The notes beneath the pieces are model-generated. The model searched no databases. It saw nothing but the letters and a program-made list of their open reading frames with translations, and was not told where the DNA came from. The position numbers were made by a program, and so were the translations under genes. Positions 51,487-62,000 of a DNA stretch of 64,000 bases are shown one piece after another; position 1 is the first letter of the stretch; every line of letters begins with the position of its first letter. Location: assembly GCA_029339505.1 (NCBI GenBank), contig JAQISU010000132.1, forward strand, positions 8,957,501 through 9,021,500, given 5' to 3'. Source of the DNA: Unio delphinus (lineage: Eukaryota > Mollusca > Bivalvia > Unionida > Unionidae).

Positions 51487-52515
51487 TTATTGCTTACTTA
51501 AATCCACCACGAATTCTACGTACCACGTTACTGAAACCCTGACTAAATTTCTAGCTGCGGTCGTTATCGTGAACTGTTCAGATACATCCTTGTCGATGAT
51601 CGTTGATACTGTATTATTGACTCCATGTGAACTACTTGATGATATATTGAATTGAGTCGGTGATACTATTGTTAATCGATAAATACCCTTGACGGCTGCG
51701 GTTACGTGTAAAATATTAGTTGTGGGAGTCCACGCAAATGAACCGTGTTGAATCGTGTATACGATATTGTTAGTGCTCTTATGAGGAATTTTTATTTTTT
51801 CAATAATGCTTATCATCCTCGCTGTATCATCCTTCATTGCGTCGTTGAATGTTTTTAGATCATCGATGGAGTTTTTAAGATCAGGAAGGGTTATTTCAAT
51901 TTTATCGAATGGAGTTCCAATAAACTTATCAATGAGGTTTTTACGAAACATTGAAAACTGGTTCACGTGCTTTTCATATTCGGATTGAAGAGTTGCTAGT
52001 TCCAACATAGAATCTTTTATCGAGGTGAGGTTTGGTGTGGTCACTGGTGGATTTCCTTAGAATTCTAGCAGGGGTTTATCAATTTTGTCAATTATATTAC
52101 TTTGTACTGTAGTAAACTGATCAAATGCAACTATATGATCGTCATACTTATCACTAAGCGATTTCAATGAATTCACCGTGTTATCGAATGTTGCTAATTT
52201 ATCCGTGATTGTTGAAATAAGTACACCTGGTTTGAGTTTACCCTGATCGGAAAATAACGCGATAGTATCTTCTGCTGCGTCTCGTCGTTTAACTAAAATA
52301 TTATCGAGGGAGACATTACTAGTTTTCAATTTACCTTGAAGATCGCCAAATACAACTATTTCACCAGGATCAACACCTACCAGGTTCAACGTTTCGGATA
52401 CTTCATCTTCGATTAGTTTTTTAACATCCTTTTTATCAAGGGTTTCAACTCCATCATTATCCGGTTTCTTCAGCGCTGATAAAGGTAGTCCCCAAATATA
52501 AATCATTGTTATCAT
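51487..52515 (-). pseudogene. fibre-like structural protein with one in-frame stop
   Basis: One frame of ~342 residues runs from ATG 52,515. A TAA at 52,057-52,059 is the only interruption. The N-terminus IYIWGLPLSALKKPDND...DKKDVKKLI is of the type LWGLPL.aL..P...DA..KKYVD found near the start of fibre- or spike-like proteins in related elements. The middle has coiled-coil heptads (KLATFDNTVNSLKSLSDKY). The C-terminal ~90 residues are beta-rich (FAWTPTTNILHV, VKGIYRLTIVSP) like a trimeric head. A virion surface role is inferred from layout only. Confidence 0.5.
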
Positions 52516-52529
52516 AGAAATATTTTCTC

Positions 52530-52592
52530 TGTTTAAAATCTAAAGGATTTTCAATCTAAAGGATTTCCAATCAAAGATTTTCAATCCAACGA
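52530..52592. repeat. AATCTAAAGGATTT hairpin repeats after the protease gene
   Basis: Three overlapping AATC(T)AAAG(G)ATTTTC units form small inverted repeats in the gap between protease and fibre-like genes. They belong to the same mini-hairpin family as 49,560-49,656. Confidence 0.6.
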
Positions 52593-53011
52593 CTGCTAGT
52601 ATACTCATTCACTACTACATGAGGTGGTTTTGATTGTAAATTACTCCGCAATTTCATCAAAGATTCCTTTGAAATAGCATCAAGTACGTTTAATACTTCA
52701 TTTCCACATATGGGTGGGTCAATCATCGTTTGCGTTGGTAAGGTGGAATACCAACGGGGTATTTTTAAGTTGTTTATATAACGCATAAATTCCTTCGGAG
52801 GCGCTAGTCCATATGAGTCAAAAAAAATAATCCCACGTGGATCAATCGCGTATGCAACCCAGTGGGTTCCAGGTCCATCGCTGTTATCTAGATTAATAAT
52901 ACCCGTTTCAACGTGATTAGGTTGTGCCGGTAACTGATCTTTCATAAAAACACCTTTGAAGTTTTTAATCGCGAGTTTTTTAGCGGCATCAATTAAATCA
53001 AAATTGTACAT
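52571..53011 (-). CDS. PRO: adenain-like cysteine protease of element C
   Basis: The product is 146 residues from ATG 53,011 (MYNFDLIDAAKKL). It is open to the stop. Catalytic layout: GIINLDNSDGPGTHWVAYA (His), IFFDSYGLAPP (acid), and PPICGNEVLNV (Cys, with Gln eight residues before). The segment YNFDLID...LAIKNFKGVF is the conserved N-terminus of this protease group in invertebrate Polintons. The usual second Cys after CG is replaced by Glu; element A has the same residue, so this is a lineage trait rather than damage. It should act in capsid maturation. Confidence 0.8.
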   Translation of the reverse strand: MYNFDLIDAAKKLAIKNFKGVFMKDQLPAQPNHVETGIINLDNSDGPGTHWVAYAIDPRGIIFFDSYGLAPPKEFMRYINNLKIPRWYSTLPTQTMIDPPICGNEVLNVLDAISKESLMKLRSNLQSKPPHVVVNEYTSSRWIENL

Positions 53012-53025
53012 TGGAAGATTTTTTA

Positions 53026-53489
53026 CTAGTAAACCGTTCCTGGGATTCTTAATCCCGATCCCTTGTACCACGTGTGTGGAGTTCCTGGTAGTCTTAGACC
53101 TTTCCCCTTTTTTTTATAACCCTTTCCCGTTGCTTTTTTTAGTGCCATTCCTGCCGTGGTACGAATAGCCCCTAACACTGCCGCTTTAGCTACTGCTGGG
53201 GCGCTGCGGCAATCAATCCTGGAATCATCCCTAACAGCGGGAATATGCCACCTGTCTTTTCCATGTTTTTAATCGCGCTCGCAGAAAGAGTAACCTGAAC
53301 TCCCTTTTTTTCTTTAAGCGCGCTATTAAAATGATTAACCTGAGTTTTCGTCAGTGATAGTTTATTCGCTCCGCCATTCATTTGATTAGGTTTCAGCGTT
53401 ATTGTGGTTCCACATTGCTTAGCTGATTTAAATTGTAATTATTTTAGCTGACCAGGTGTCAACGTGACATTGATATTACTATACGACAT
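53026..53489 (-). pseudogene. PX-like small capsid protein with stop and frameshift
   Basis: From ATG 53,489 (MSYSNINVTLTPGQ) the frame meets TAA at 53,439-53,441 and continues open to 53,190. It contains NHFNSALKEKKGVQVTLSAS and GGIFPLLGMIPGLIAAAP, a Gly/Pro/Leu hydrophobic motif of PX-type internal capsid proteins. Near 53,200 the protein-like reading shifts frame and continues (Ala-rich, then GKGYKKKGKGLRLPG) to 53,026, overlapping the protease start. Two lesions therefore exist. In element A the segment over the frameshift is still open. Confidence 0.6.
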
Positions 53490-53556
53490 TATACAAAACT
53501 GATTGATTCTAAATCGCAGAGAGAGAGAGATGGAAAATCAATTACGAAGTAATCAA

Positions 53557-54987
53557 TCACAGATTTTCCACTGGTGCATCTACCACTCTCATTCGTCCAC
53601 CAACACCTTCGAGTATCATTGATTTATCACTGAGAATGACAGCAACCGCTCTGTAATCACCAGCACCAGCAGGACGGGTTACACGAGCTCGGAAGTGTAT
53701 ATCAACGACGGACTGTCTCATCAAGTCAAGATGTTCCAACGAAAAGTAATAAATCGGATACAGACTTTTAAAATCAAATTGTGATATTTGTAGACCAGTA
53801 TCAACATTTTGATCGCGTCCCATATACGACAACAGGTTATGATAAACTCGTGCAATATGATTTACTGTGTAATTTAGTTGTATATCCTCTGATGGTTCTT
53901 GTTGTCCGTTTATTTTCAGCGAGACTTTATTACACCCACTTTGATCAAATATCATATGGGAATGTTCTTGACTATTTAATCGCGCAGTATTCTGTAGCGC
54001 AATAAATATGTGACGTGGAGCTGAAATACCCTGTTTTGATGCTAGATGTCATGAAATTGTACCATCCATATTATAAATCGTGGTATCTGTGGACGTTGAC
54101 AACCAACTCAACAATCTCTTCCCCCCCCCCCGATCCATAAATGATAACAATCGCGGTTCTGTTGACAACGACGGGGTCAACACCGGCATCCACATTGTTA
54201 GTTTTGATAAAACGACTTTACCAGGGGCAACGCCAGCACTGCGCCAGATTGCATTATTATCATCACCTCTTCGTACTAGTGCTACCGTATGTTTTGCTCC
54301 ATAGATAACTTTTCTGACGTTTCTACAAAATCCAAATATGTGATGCAACGGAATTGCACATGAAAACCGTCGACGCTCCCCCTGTAACATTGCTACTCGT
54401 GCTGCAAATCCTAGGTTGTGATTACCATTAACGCTTTTTATAACATCAAAGACAGCAGCTGGTCTTGCTTGATGTTCAGGAGAATCGGGTTGTGGATCTG
54501 ATGCGGTATTTTGCGGTGTCCGTATTTTAATATATTGAAGGTGATCAGGATGATCAGTAATATCCTTTGCGAACATCATAGACGGACCGGCTGATCTAGT
54601 ATAATCATCAGAGTATCTCGCTAACCCGATTATTCCCGTTGCAATATCAACTTCACGTTCAATAGATTCTATTTCTCTTCCATCAATGAGATCTCTAGCA
54701 CTTTCAAATAACGCCATGATGCCGTTGTTAACAAAACCAACTCGGATAGTTTGGTTATCATCATATGGTGTATTAGCTGCAACATTTGTTACGAGTTCAC
54801 CTTCGACTTCAATAAAGGCTTCACAAGGCAGAAAGTATTTACTGGTACCATGAACTTGAAGTTCAATTCTCCCCCGAAGATCAGGTTGTACTGCGTGATA
54901 GGCAAAAAATTGATAATCGCGTACAGAATCATCCTTGAGTACTGGGGCGTCCATGTCAAATGCAGTATCATGATTCGGTTTGAACAT
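53557..54987 (-). pseudogene. MCP: major capsid protein of element C, one in-frame TGA
   Basis: A single 476-codon frame starts at ATG 54,987 (MFKPNHDTAFDMDAPVLKDD). The only break is a TGA at 54,049-54,051, which leaves a 312-codon N-terminal part; the remaining 164 codons after it stay in frame to 53,557. The N-terminal half contains GRIELQVHGTSKYFLPCEAFIEVEGEL, VGFVNNGIMALFESARDLIDGREIE and SCAIPLHHIFGFCRNVRKVIYG, characteristic of Polinton double jelly-roll capsid proteins of this lineage. Element A has TGT at the stop position. A 13-base C tract at ~54,122-54,134 is in a Gly-coding run and is a possible slippage spot. Confidence 0.8.
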
Positions 54988-55039
54988 TTTTTATTATATA
55001 CCCGCTGGTCTAAATTGAAGGTGAAATCATAAATGATTT

Positions 55040-55546
55040 TCATCGACGTCTTTGACTTTTGTAGAAATTCTTTGAATTTCCAAGACCACTTTCCGCTATC
55101 ATATTTGCTGTTATGTTATCTTGGGCGGTCATCGATGATGAAATCATTGACTGTAGTTTTTCATCTACTGCGTTATTTATTATTTTACTAACCTGCGCAG
55201 GCATAACCGCAGTAGATGGTAACGGCAGTGATTTCTTTGATTGGAAATCCTTAGGATTCGAAAATCTAGATTTTCCACGTCGAACTAGCGCTGTTAGTTT
55301 ATCCTTCGCGGCTGAAAACGCCTTCGTGGCAAGATCATCAACAGCGCTAATGCCCTTATCTTTGATAACATCAATGGCTTTCATTAATAGTTGTTTTGCT
55401 AGCGGCGCTACTTTTGGAGCCATTCTTAAAAATAATCCCATTATAGTATTACCGAGACCATCTCCATAGTATGCTCGGTATTTTGGTAATCGTGAGTTCA
55501 CTACGTAGACGTTAGTTGGTTTATCATGGTTGTAGTGTATGATCAT
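55040..55546 (-). CDS. pVI-like minor capsid protein of element C
   Basis: The product is 168 residues from ATG 55,546. The N-terminus has RAYYGDGLGNTIMGLFLRMAPKVAPL, the G-x-GLG-x2-x-GLF...P...P pattern of internal capsid proteins seen also in element B (39,399). The middle is helical (VDDLATKAFSAAKDKLTALV). The C-terminus ends QRRR. It lies 52 nt upstream of the MCP on the same strand. It is intact. It could be cleaved near its Gly motif by the element protease, by analogy with adenovirus pVI. Confidence 0.65.
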   Translation of the reverse strand: MIIHYNHDKPTNVYVVNSRLPKYRAYYGDGLGNTIMGLFLRMAPKVAPLAKQLLMKAIDVIKDKGISAVDDLATKAFSAAKDKLTALVRRGKSRFSNPKDFQSKKSLPLPSTAVMPAQVSKIINNAVDEKLQSMISSSMTAQDNITANMIAESGLGNSKNFYKSQRRR

Positions 55547-55568
55547 TCTCTATTCAATTGCTATTTAT

Positions 55569-55805
55569 CTAATCGCTATGATAACTGTGAAAATCCAAAG
55601 GATTTTCTACTAACTCGTCAATAAAATTTCGATATGTTGCAATATCCATGATACCACCTTGAAATAATCGCCTACAGATATCAGCAGCTTCATTAATTAT
55701 TTCTGGTGAGTTATTTCCAGCTCGTTTTCCCCCTACGAGTACTTCTAATCGTGTTATATGACCAAGAATATTACCAGGGCATGTTACGCTAGAGTGAAAA
55801 TTCAT
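55569..55805 (-). CDS. small structural-block protein
   Basis: The product is 78 residues from ATG 55,805, though the protein-like frame extends ~45 nt further upstream (GLDGNGKSYGFSP), so this may be the tail of the preceding gene after a frameshift near 55,850. Motifs: NFHSSV...ILGHITRLEVLVGGKRAGNNSPEI and ADICRRLFQGGIMDIATYR. I recognise this LEVLLG.KRAGNNSPE pattern from related element gene sets, function unknown. Element A keeps the same C-terminus. Confidence 0.6.
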   Translation of the reverse strand: MNFHSSVTCPGNILGHITRLEVLVGGKRAGNNSPEIINEAADICRRLFQGGIMDIATYRNFIDELVENPLDFHSYHSD

Positions 55806-55837
55806 AGGCGAAAATCCATAAGATTTCCCATTCCCAT

Positions 55838-56672
55838 CTAAGCCACTACCCTTGTTTTAGTTGTACCAGTTGCACCCTTCTCAGAATCAGCCTCTGCCAT
55901 TATTTGTATTTCACCTGGGATTGGGTCAGCTGTGTATACTGGTGGTGGTTGTGCGACTCCCTTTACCATAGCTAGAAATCGATTATAATCATTACTCGTT
56001 TCTCTTGTGATTTTAGTTTTCCCCCGGTTTGCTAAAAACACCTTATTTGCCCAAATATCTTGACCTTTTACAAATTCTCTAGACTGGTCGTCTTTTAAAT
56101 AACCAGCTCTTTTCTTTTTTTAAAGTTATCTTGGTAAATTTAACTAACTCAAAGTCTGTTTTGATTCCTCTGATTGTATTTAACGCATCAACCGTAAATA
56201 GAGAACGATTAGTGTCTTGTTGTTCTTGAATTTCTTCTTGAAATTCTTCAGGTGGTGGGATAATATCAACATCATCTAATCGTTCAACTTCTTCCTGAAG
56301 TTCTCGTTGTTGTTGTTCTTGTTGTTCTTGTTGTCTTGCAGCGGTTATTATATCACCAGGAAGTGATTTTAAAGACTTTTTTGTTTGTTTAGATCGTCTT
56401 GCTATTTTTTCAAGTTCACCAAGAAGAGGTCTCTCTACCCTTTCCCCCTCCTCAGGGAAATCTCCGTATATAGCTCGTTCAGTAGCTTTTTTCACATCTG
56501 TAGTTGCAGCAACAATCGGCTTAAAGAGTTGTTCAGAACCCTCTGTAAAATCAGTCTGCATTAACTGCCGCTGCTGAAGTTTTTCGCGTAATCGATTACG
56601 AATTGGTAATAATTTATTTATATTGATCAGTTTCTGTTTTGTGTTACGTGTGGTCGGCGATTGTCCTACCAT
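55838..56672 (-). pseudogene. Gln/Glu-rich protein with SNDFNRFL-type C-terminus, frameshifted
   Basis: ATG 56,672 (MVGQSPTTRNTKQKL) opens ~195 codons containing a Gln-rich coiled coil (EQQEQQQRELQEEVERL). Near 56,118, in a run of seven T (A on the coding strand), the reading shifts. The other frame continues with KGQDIWANKVFLANRGKTKITRETSNDYNRFLAMV to a stop at 55,838. I infer one ~275-residue protein with a homopolymer indel. The function is unknown; it is upstream of all capsid genes on this strand. Confidence 0.55.
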
Positions 56673-56696
56673 TATTGAAAGAGTATCACTATTGTT

Positions 56697-56716
56697 AAAT
56701 TGCAAAGCAATTTCCA
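56697..56716. repeat. AAATTGC-AAA-GCAATTT mini-hairpin
   Basis: Perfect 7-bp inverted repeat with AAA loop at the start of the preceding gene; an identical palindrome occurs at ~49,597-49,613. Confidence 0.7.
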
Positions 56717-56831
56717 CCGAGTAAAAAAAAGTACTACGTTGAAAATTACTATGAATGAAATTACAAAGCGACTAAACTCACATGAATGGGCTCATTCATG
56801 TACACGGAAGTTATATACAACAAGGGGCTCT

Positions 56832-57191
56832 CTACGGGTAGGACTCAGTTTGTTCCATTAACGTTTTTACTTGTCTCACCTTGCAATTGATAAGTTTTCT
56901 GCTTTCATATTCTAAACTTAATTGCCTCCGAATATGTTCGACGATGTTACATAGTGGTACAAACACGTTAATGTCTTCATGATAAACCAAACTCTCACGA
57001 ATAAGTTTCTGTACTTGCTTAATTGAAAAATATTTCTTAGCGAGTACATATTTTCCATTCTGTTCTGCAAATTGTATATTCTCGAAATCGGTCATGATTT
57101 TATCACAATCTAACCCTGAACATAATTTTACATTTTGATCTTTAAGTTTATTGATTTCAACAATAACACATTTGAGATTTTCAGAATTCAT
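56832..57191 (-). CDS. hypothetical element C protein, 119 aa
   Basis: Complete ATG-started frame. Lys/Glu/Ile-rich and helical, with several Cys (KLCSGLDCDKI) but no regular metal-binding spacing. FSIKQVQKLIRESLVYHEDINVFVPL looks like a helix-turn-helix-sized segment, though I cannot assign it. It lies at the head of the minus-strand block with a TATATATA tract immediately upstream. It could be a regulator; this is speculation. Confidence 0.45.
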   Translation of the reverse strand: MNSENLKCVIVEINKLKDQNVKLCSGLDCDKIMTDFENIQFAEQNGKYVLAKKYFSIKQVQKLIRESLVYHEDINVFVPLCNIVEHIRRQLSLEYESRKLINCKVRQVKTLMEQTESYP

Positions 57192-58250
57192 ATATATGAA
57201 AGAGTATATTTATTTAATTGTTTGAACGAAAATCCCAAAAAATTAAAAATCACAAAATGAATTCTGGATACGCTAAGGTGTTGGTCATCTTAGCATATCC
57301 AGAAGCTTAATGCGATTATAACGATTATGATGATGACGGTACTTACAACCCCTGATCTAGTGTATAGGCGGCTGTATTTACAAATAGGACGGTACAATTA
57401 CACATTACCGTTTTGAACCCCCTTGGTGTTTATACATCAAGCGGTGCTCAACGGTTACATATAATCACGAAGCGTATTCCCCACGAGTAGAGTCTAACTC
57501 ATCAAATAATGTGTTTGACCTACAAGAGGATACGTTTGATGCGTGGACGCACAGACAACACACAACAATAGATTATAGGCGATTATGGTATTTACAATGC
57601 AATGAATGACGACGGCACAACAATAGATTATAGGCGATTATGGTATTTACAATGAATTGATTCAATGACAATGGATGACTACGGCACAACAATAGATTAT
57701 AATAGCAATGGTATTTACAATGAATTGATTCAATGCTTGTGAATGGTATGAATTGATTCAATAACAATGGATGACGCGGGCTATTCTACACTCAAGTGCA
57801 AAACCAAATCATAAAAATCCAATTTGGTTTGAATGTCAATAATAACAATCAAACCACGTGAGATTTTGCACTTGAGCTTCGGCTAAAGCCCAAACATAAT
57901 ACAGACTAGGTTGTATATAAGCATTCATTACAGCGAAGTTAGATAGAATGGTGTCTGCTTGTAATTTTTTGTTGTGTTTAAAAGCGATTATTCACAACGT
58001 TGAAGTAACGCATAATACTTAAAAACCCCACTAAAAAAAAGAATACGATTATTTGTAAACGCTATGATGATTTTGTTTCGTTGAAATTACAAAGTAATTT
58101 AAATAGATAATTGATTATTCATGATAATTATAACAACCAATCAAAAACCACCAAAACAACAGTGTTTCAACGATAACTCTGTCATTGATAATTTGTCACA
58201 CGCGCGTTACTAGCGAGTTATTCCCCTTGAACAAATGCAATATTATATAG
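57192..58250. other. noncoding region between capsid and replication blocks, with tandem repeats
   Basis: 57,560-57,775 has three to four units of ACGGCACAACAATAGATTAT plus GGCGATTATGGTATTTACAA and AATTGATTCAATG. 57,780-57,900 has an inverted-repeat-like pair (GCACTTGAG / CTCAAGTGC), and 58,082-58,100 has AAATTAC-AAA-GTAATTT. No genes. Possibly a central regulatory or origin-like region; this is not demonstrable from sequence. Confidence 0.5.
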
Positions 58251-58739
58251 TTACATATAAATAAATTGAATTTTTTTACAAAAACGTTTTGAAAAGGCTG
58301 TTTGGGTTATATTCTTTGCTACGCATTGAATAGAATACGGATAAATATCGAAATACACTCCAGCGCTATTTAGAGACGGAAATATTATTTCCTCGTTGTC
58401 AGTGCTAATTGATTTTACTGGTCTAGCATTTTTCGAGTATTTTCCAGTCCCACCTCGTTTGGTGTTTTCACGTTGTGTAATAGCCTGAAGATTCGATAAA
58501 GAATTATTAGTCATAATACCATCAATATGATCAATAACAAAGTCATCATTGATCAATCCGTTAAATACTTCATAGACGAAACGATGATTGAGATATTTCT
58601 TCTTTTCAGTACCAAATATCAAATATCCCATACCATTATCCCACCCAACTGGATTCTTGAGTCTACAGTTTCTAACAACACCATCACGAGAAGCTCTATA
58701 GTTTTCAATAACAGGATGTCTTTGAAAATCTTGGCTCAT
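58251..58739 (-). CDS. HNH_3/NUMOD-type homing endonuclease-like protein
   Basis: The product is 162 residues and complete. The N-terminus YRASRDGVVRN resembles NUMOD4. The HNH core is YLNHRFVYEVFNGLINDDFVIDHIDGIMTNNSLSNLQAITQREN, with the H-N-H triad in RFV...DHIDG...NN...L. The C-terminal FPSLNSAGVYFDIYPYSIQCVA is a NUMOD1-like DNA-binding helix. Such free-standing endonucleases are common in phages and large DNA viruses as selfish homing genes. It stands divergently to PolB with its own strand and no lesion. Confidence 0.75.
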   Translation of the reverse strand: MSQDFQRHPVIENYRASRDGVVRNCRLKNPVGWDNGMGYLIFGTEKKKYLNHRFVYEVFNGLINDDFVIDHIDGIMTNNSLSNLQAITQRENTKRGGTGKYSKNARPVKSISTDNEEIIFPSLNSAGVYFDIYPYSIQCVAKNITQTAFSKRFCKKIQFIYM

Positions 58740-58764
58740 TTGTATACTATATACTTCTATTTGT

Positions 58765-58968
58765 CTAATTCATTATTTGGCTGAGAAATAATATTGAGAA
58801 ATCTTTCTCTGTAGTCTTGCCTCTAACACCCACCCCACAATGGATGCATGGGAGAGGACCTTTTGAACCGTTTCTCACGCTTTGCATATGATACCCACAG
58901 AATTCATTTCTGCATGATTTGTTACACGGAGTATTTGATCCAATCATAAGCCATTTGCAATGATTCAT
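58765..58968 (-). CDS. small Cys-rich zinc-binding protein
   Basis: The product is 67 residues from ATG 58,968, divergent from PolB. Cys/His pattern: C-x10-C-x3-C-x4-C-x2-H, then C-x2-C-G (NHCKWLMIGSNTPCNKSCRNEFCGYH...PCIHCGVGVRG). I recall related C..........C..C....C..H..........PC..CG.GT proteins in invertebrate Polintons, normally with a further C-x2-C after the CG. That part is absent, so this copy may be truncated. Function unknown. Confidence 0.5.
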   Translation of the reverse strand: MNHCKWLMIGSNTPCNKSCRNEFCGYHMQSVRNGSKGPLPCIHCGVGVRGKTTEKDFSILFLSQIMN

Positions 58969-59013
58969 TATATAAAAAGTTTCTATTTAAATACTTGTTT
59001 TAATTATTATAAT

Positions 59014-62000
59014 ATGAAAGAATTCAAGAGATTATCGAAAATTAAGCCTTGGAGAAATGCTAGATTTAATCTCGATAGAATCTCTAATATAATAAAAAGT
59101 CTAATAGATGACAAAACCCTGTTGAGTAAAATCAGAGACTGTTTTAATGAATTTAAGCGTGATGGAGCATCTCATACGTGGTCGACATTTCGAATTATTG
59201 AAGATATCGATGTCATTGATGCTACCATGAATGATACAAGAGCAGCTGAGATAATCTCGCATCTTCGAAAACGGTATTTTTTCAGAATAAAATTCATTAT
59301 CGAAGTTGAAGGTGAATGGGTTATCAGAGATAAATTTGAACTAATCCTCAAGGATAAAAAATTTGTCATTGTGAGTAGAGATTCCAAACCAGGAATTCTA
59401 ACTGGAATTGACAAACCATACTACGAGAAATCTTACCCTGTAACAGCAGTTGTTTACGGAATATACCAGCTAAATGATAAGCCGAGTATTGCAAAACTAG
59501 CTCCTATGAAAACATCGTCGACACTCAATTGTGTAGCAACACGGATAATGGAACACTTCACAAATGCATCCCGAGGAAATTAACTGATATGCGACGTAGG
59601 AAAATAACCGAATGGGAACTGACAGTGAAACAGCACGGTGCAAAGATTTCCGATATAGCTAAATTAGAAGCATCATTAAGATTCCCAATATCAGTAACGA
59701 CAATCACCGGAGAAGTATTATACGAACCGAAATATAACAAAAATGGAGCTCCAATTGAAATTATTGATCATAACAAACACGCGTGAACACCTGCAGTAAA
59801 TGTATTTCCACGAGAACGAATCCTGAAATATATTCCCGGGGAATTTTGTAAAGAGGTTTCCTATGAAGAGAAATTATTCGATGTTATTGTTGCGCTGTGT
59901 AAAGATGATCCTGTGTCAGTGTGGTTACTTAGAAGTAATGAAGATCCCGAAATAGGATTTGATCAATTTGTAAGACCAAATGGTGAATTATATCGCGTTG
60001 AAGAATTAGATAACAGAATGAGAAAAATTGCTAATGATTTTGCTTTGCAATTTCCATTTTCATTCAATGAAAAACTACTCGCGGATAGCTTCACAATTCC
60101 ATCAGTGTTAGCTCACTTCGCAAGAGAAAAAAACTCATGGCGTCCAACACGAAATGATTTTCTCGAGGACATTAAATTGAGTTGCGTCGAATTTGGTCAT
60201 GGAGGACCATGGAACACACAATACTCACGTGATGGTATGATTTCAATTGATATATCCGCGTGTTATCCCGGAAGTTTTCTCGGGTATGGAGAATGCTCTG
60301 AGTATTTTAAACGATTTGGACACCCCACGCATGAAATGACTCGTGTTGCGATTAATGGGCCATTACCCGATTTTGATTTAACGGGATTCACTCGTGTGAT
60401 ATCATTCAAATTTGCTGCAGGGTTACATCCGTGTAGTTATCTTTGGCTTGGTAGACACCTATCTGAAAAGGCGTGGATGCCAATTGTGTTATTGCGGTAT
60501 ATGATTGATTGTAAGATGTTACAATCGTTGATTGTCGGTGAAGCTATTATATGCTATCGCGCGCAGAAGGATGTTTGGTTACCACAACCTAATTTAGATC
60601 ATATAATACGCGAACAGCGAAAACAATTTCCAGAAGAACAAATCATGAATTGGTCTAAGGAGTTATTTGAAATTAAAAACAAACAAGCCAAAGATTTCGG
60701 ACGAAAAATAATTGGTAAATTCACTCATGGTGGAAGATATGACAATGCAAAATACTCTTCGAGGTTGATCATAGACAACGCAGAATACGATTTTATCATA
60801 GCGGATTTAACGAAACATGGAAAACTTGTATCCCGTAGGGATGCTTTTCTATCAAACGGTGAGAAATTAGGTACGGTTGTTACCTACTGTGATGGATATA
60901 GCCCCCAGTATACACACTTGAGAAGTTCTATGCTAGCCTATGCTTGTATTAATCTATTTTCGATGATAAATAGATTTCCAAATACCGCGGTTAGAGTAGC
61001 CACTGATTCGATGTATATCCACGAGAAATACAAATCGGATGTAGCGGCATTCACAGATCCCGAGGAAGCGTGGGGATGTTGGCGATTTAAAAAGGAAAAC
61101 TACACGAGTATTGTGAATCCGCAGACGTTGCCAACGGCGATAAATATCTTTGTTGTAACCGTATTGACATTCAATCTGAATTTTCTAATGCACCACCGGT
61201 ATCTGATCCCGTATGTAGATACAAGACAGTTTATTTAAACGGTTGTGGTGGATCAGGAAAGACAACTCGTGCAATTGAATTATTCCGTGGGAAAAATCCT
61301 ACGGATTTCACAACCATGATTGTGTTAACACCAACTCACAGACTCGCCAGAGAGATGATAGCGCGGGGAGTAAAAGCCTGTACTTATCACAGCTTCTTTC
61401 GATGGAAAGGTGATACATGGACTCCTGATCGAATGGGCGATAAATTCATTCCTGAAATAATAATATGGGATGAAATATGCAATGTATCGTTGAGTGTATT
61501 ACAGACATTTCTTGAATGGTTGTTAAACAAAAACACAAAAGTCGTCATGTGCGGAGATAACGGCCAACCACCACCATTTGTCGGTGCATCCCCACATGAA
61601 TGGCTAAAGGGTTTTGTAGATTATTATGAAGAAATTACCACTGATTATAGATCACTTGATGAACAATTACGAGAGTTCAAAGCGCTAATTAGATTACAAC
61701 CGGATATAATCCAATGTGAAATAGCGCGCGAAATAATTTCAGAAACTCCCATGAATGATTTTTGGGAAACATGGAAACCAAATGATTTGATAATCGCGAG
61801 TAGAAAGATAGTCAGAGACGCACTTCAGATAAAGTTATTTGAATTACATAAATGTAAATATGCAACACTTCCAGTACCGTTGTGTTATAGGCCTTCGGAT
61901 ACACGAAAGCAGAATATCGAAGTTGATATTCCTGGACAGCGTGAAAAGCAGAATTTAGTGTTAAATGATATTGTGCTGGTTGATATCAGCGTCGTCGAAG

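Noticed and set aside
53557..53955. Separate minor capsid gene downstream of the MCP in element C
   Set aside because: It is in the same frame as the MCP, separated only by one TGA, and aligns with the C-terminal MCP part in element A; it is the rest of the MCP.
56110..56125. Programmed ribosomal frameshifting at homopolymer runs (also the A-run near 63,830)
   Set aside because: No downstream pseudoknot was evident, and several other genes of the same copy have unambiguous lesions; homopolymer indels or sequencing slips are more likely.
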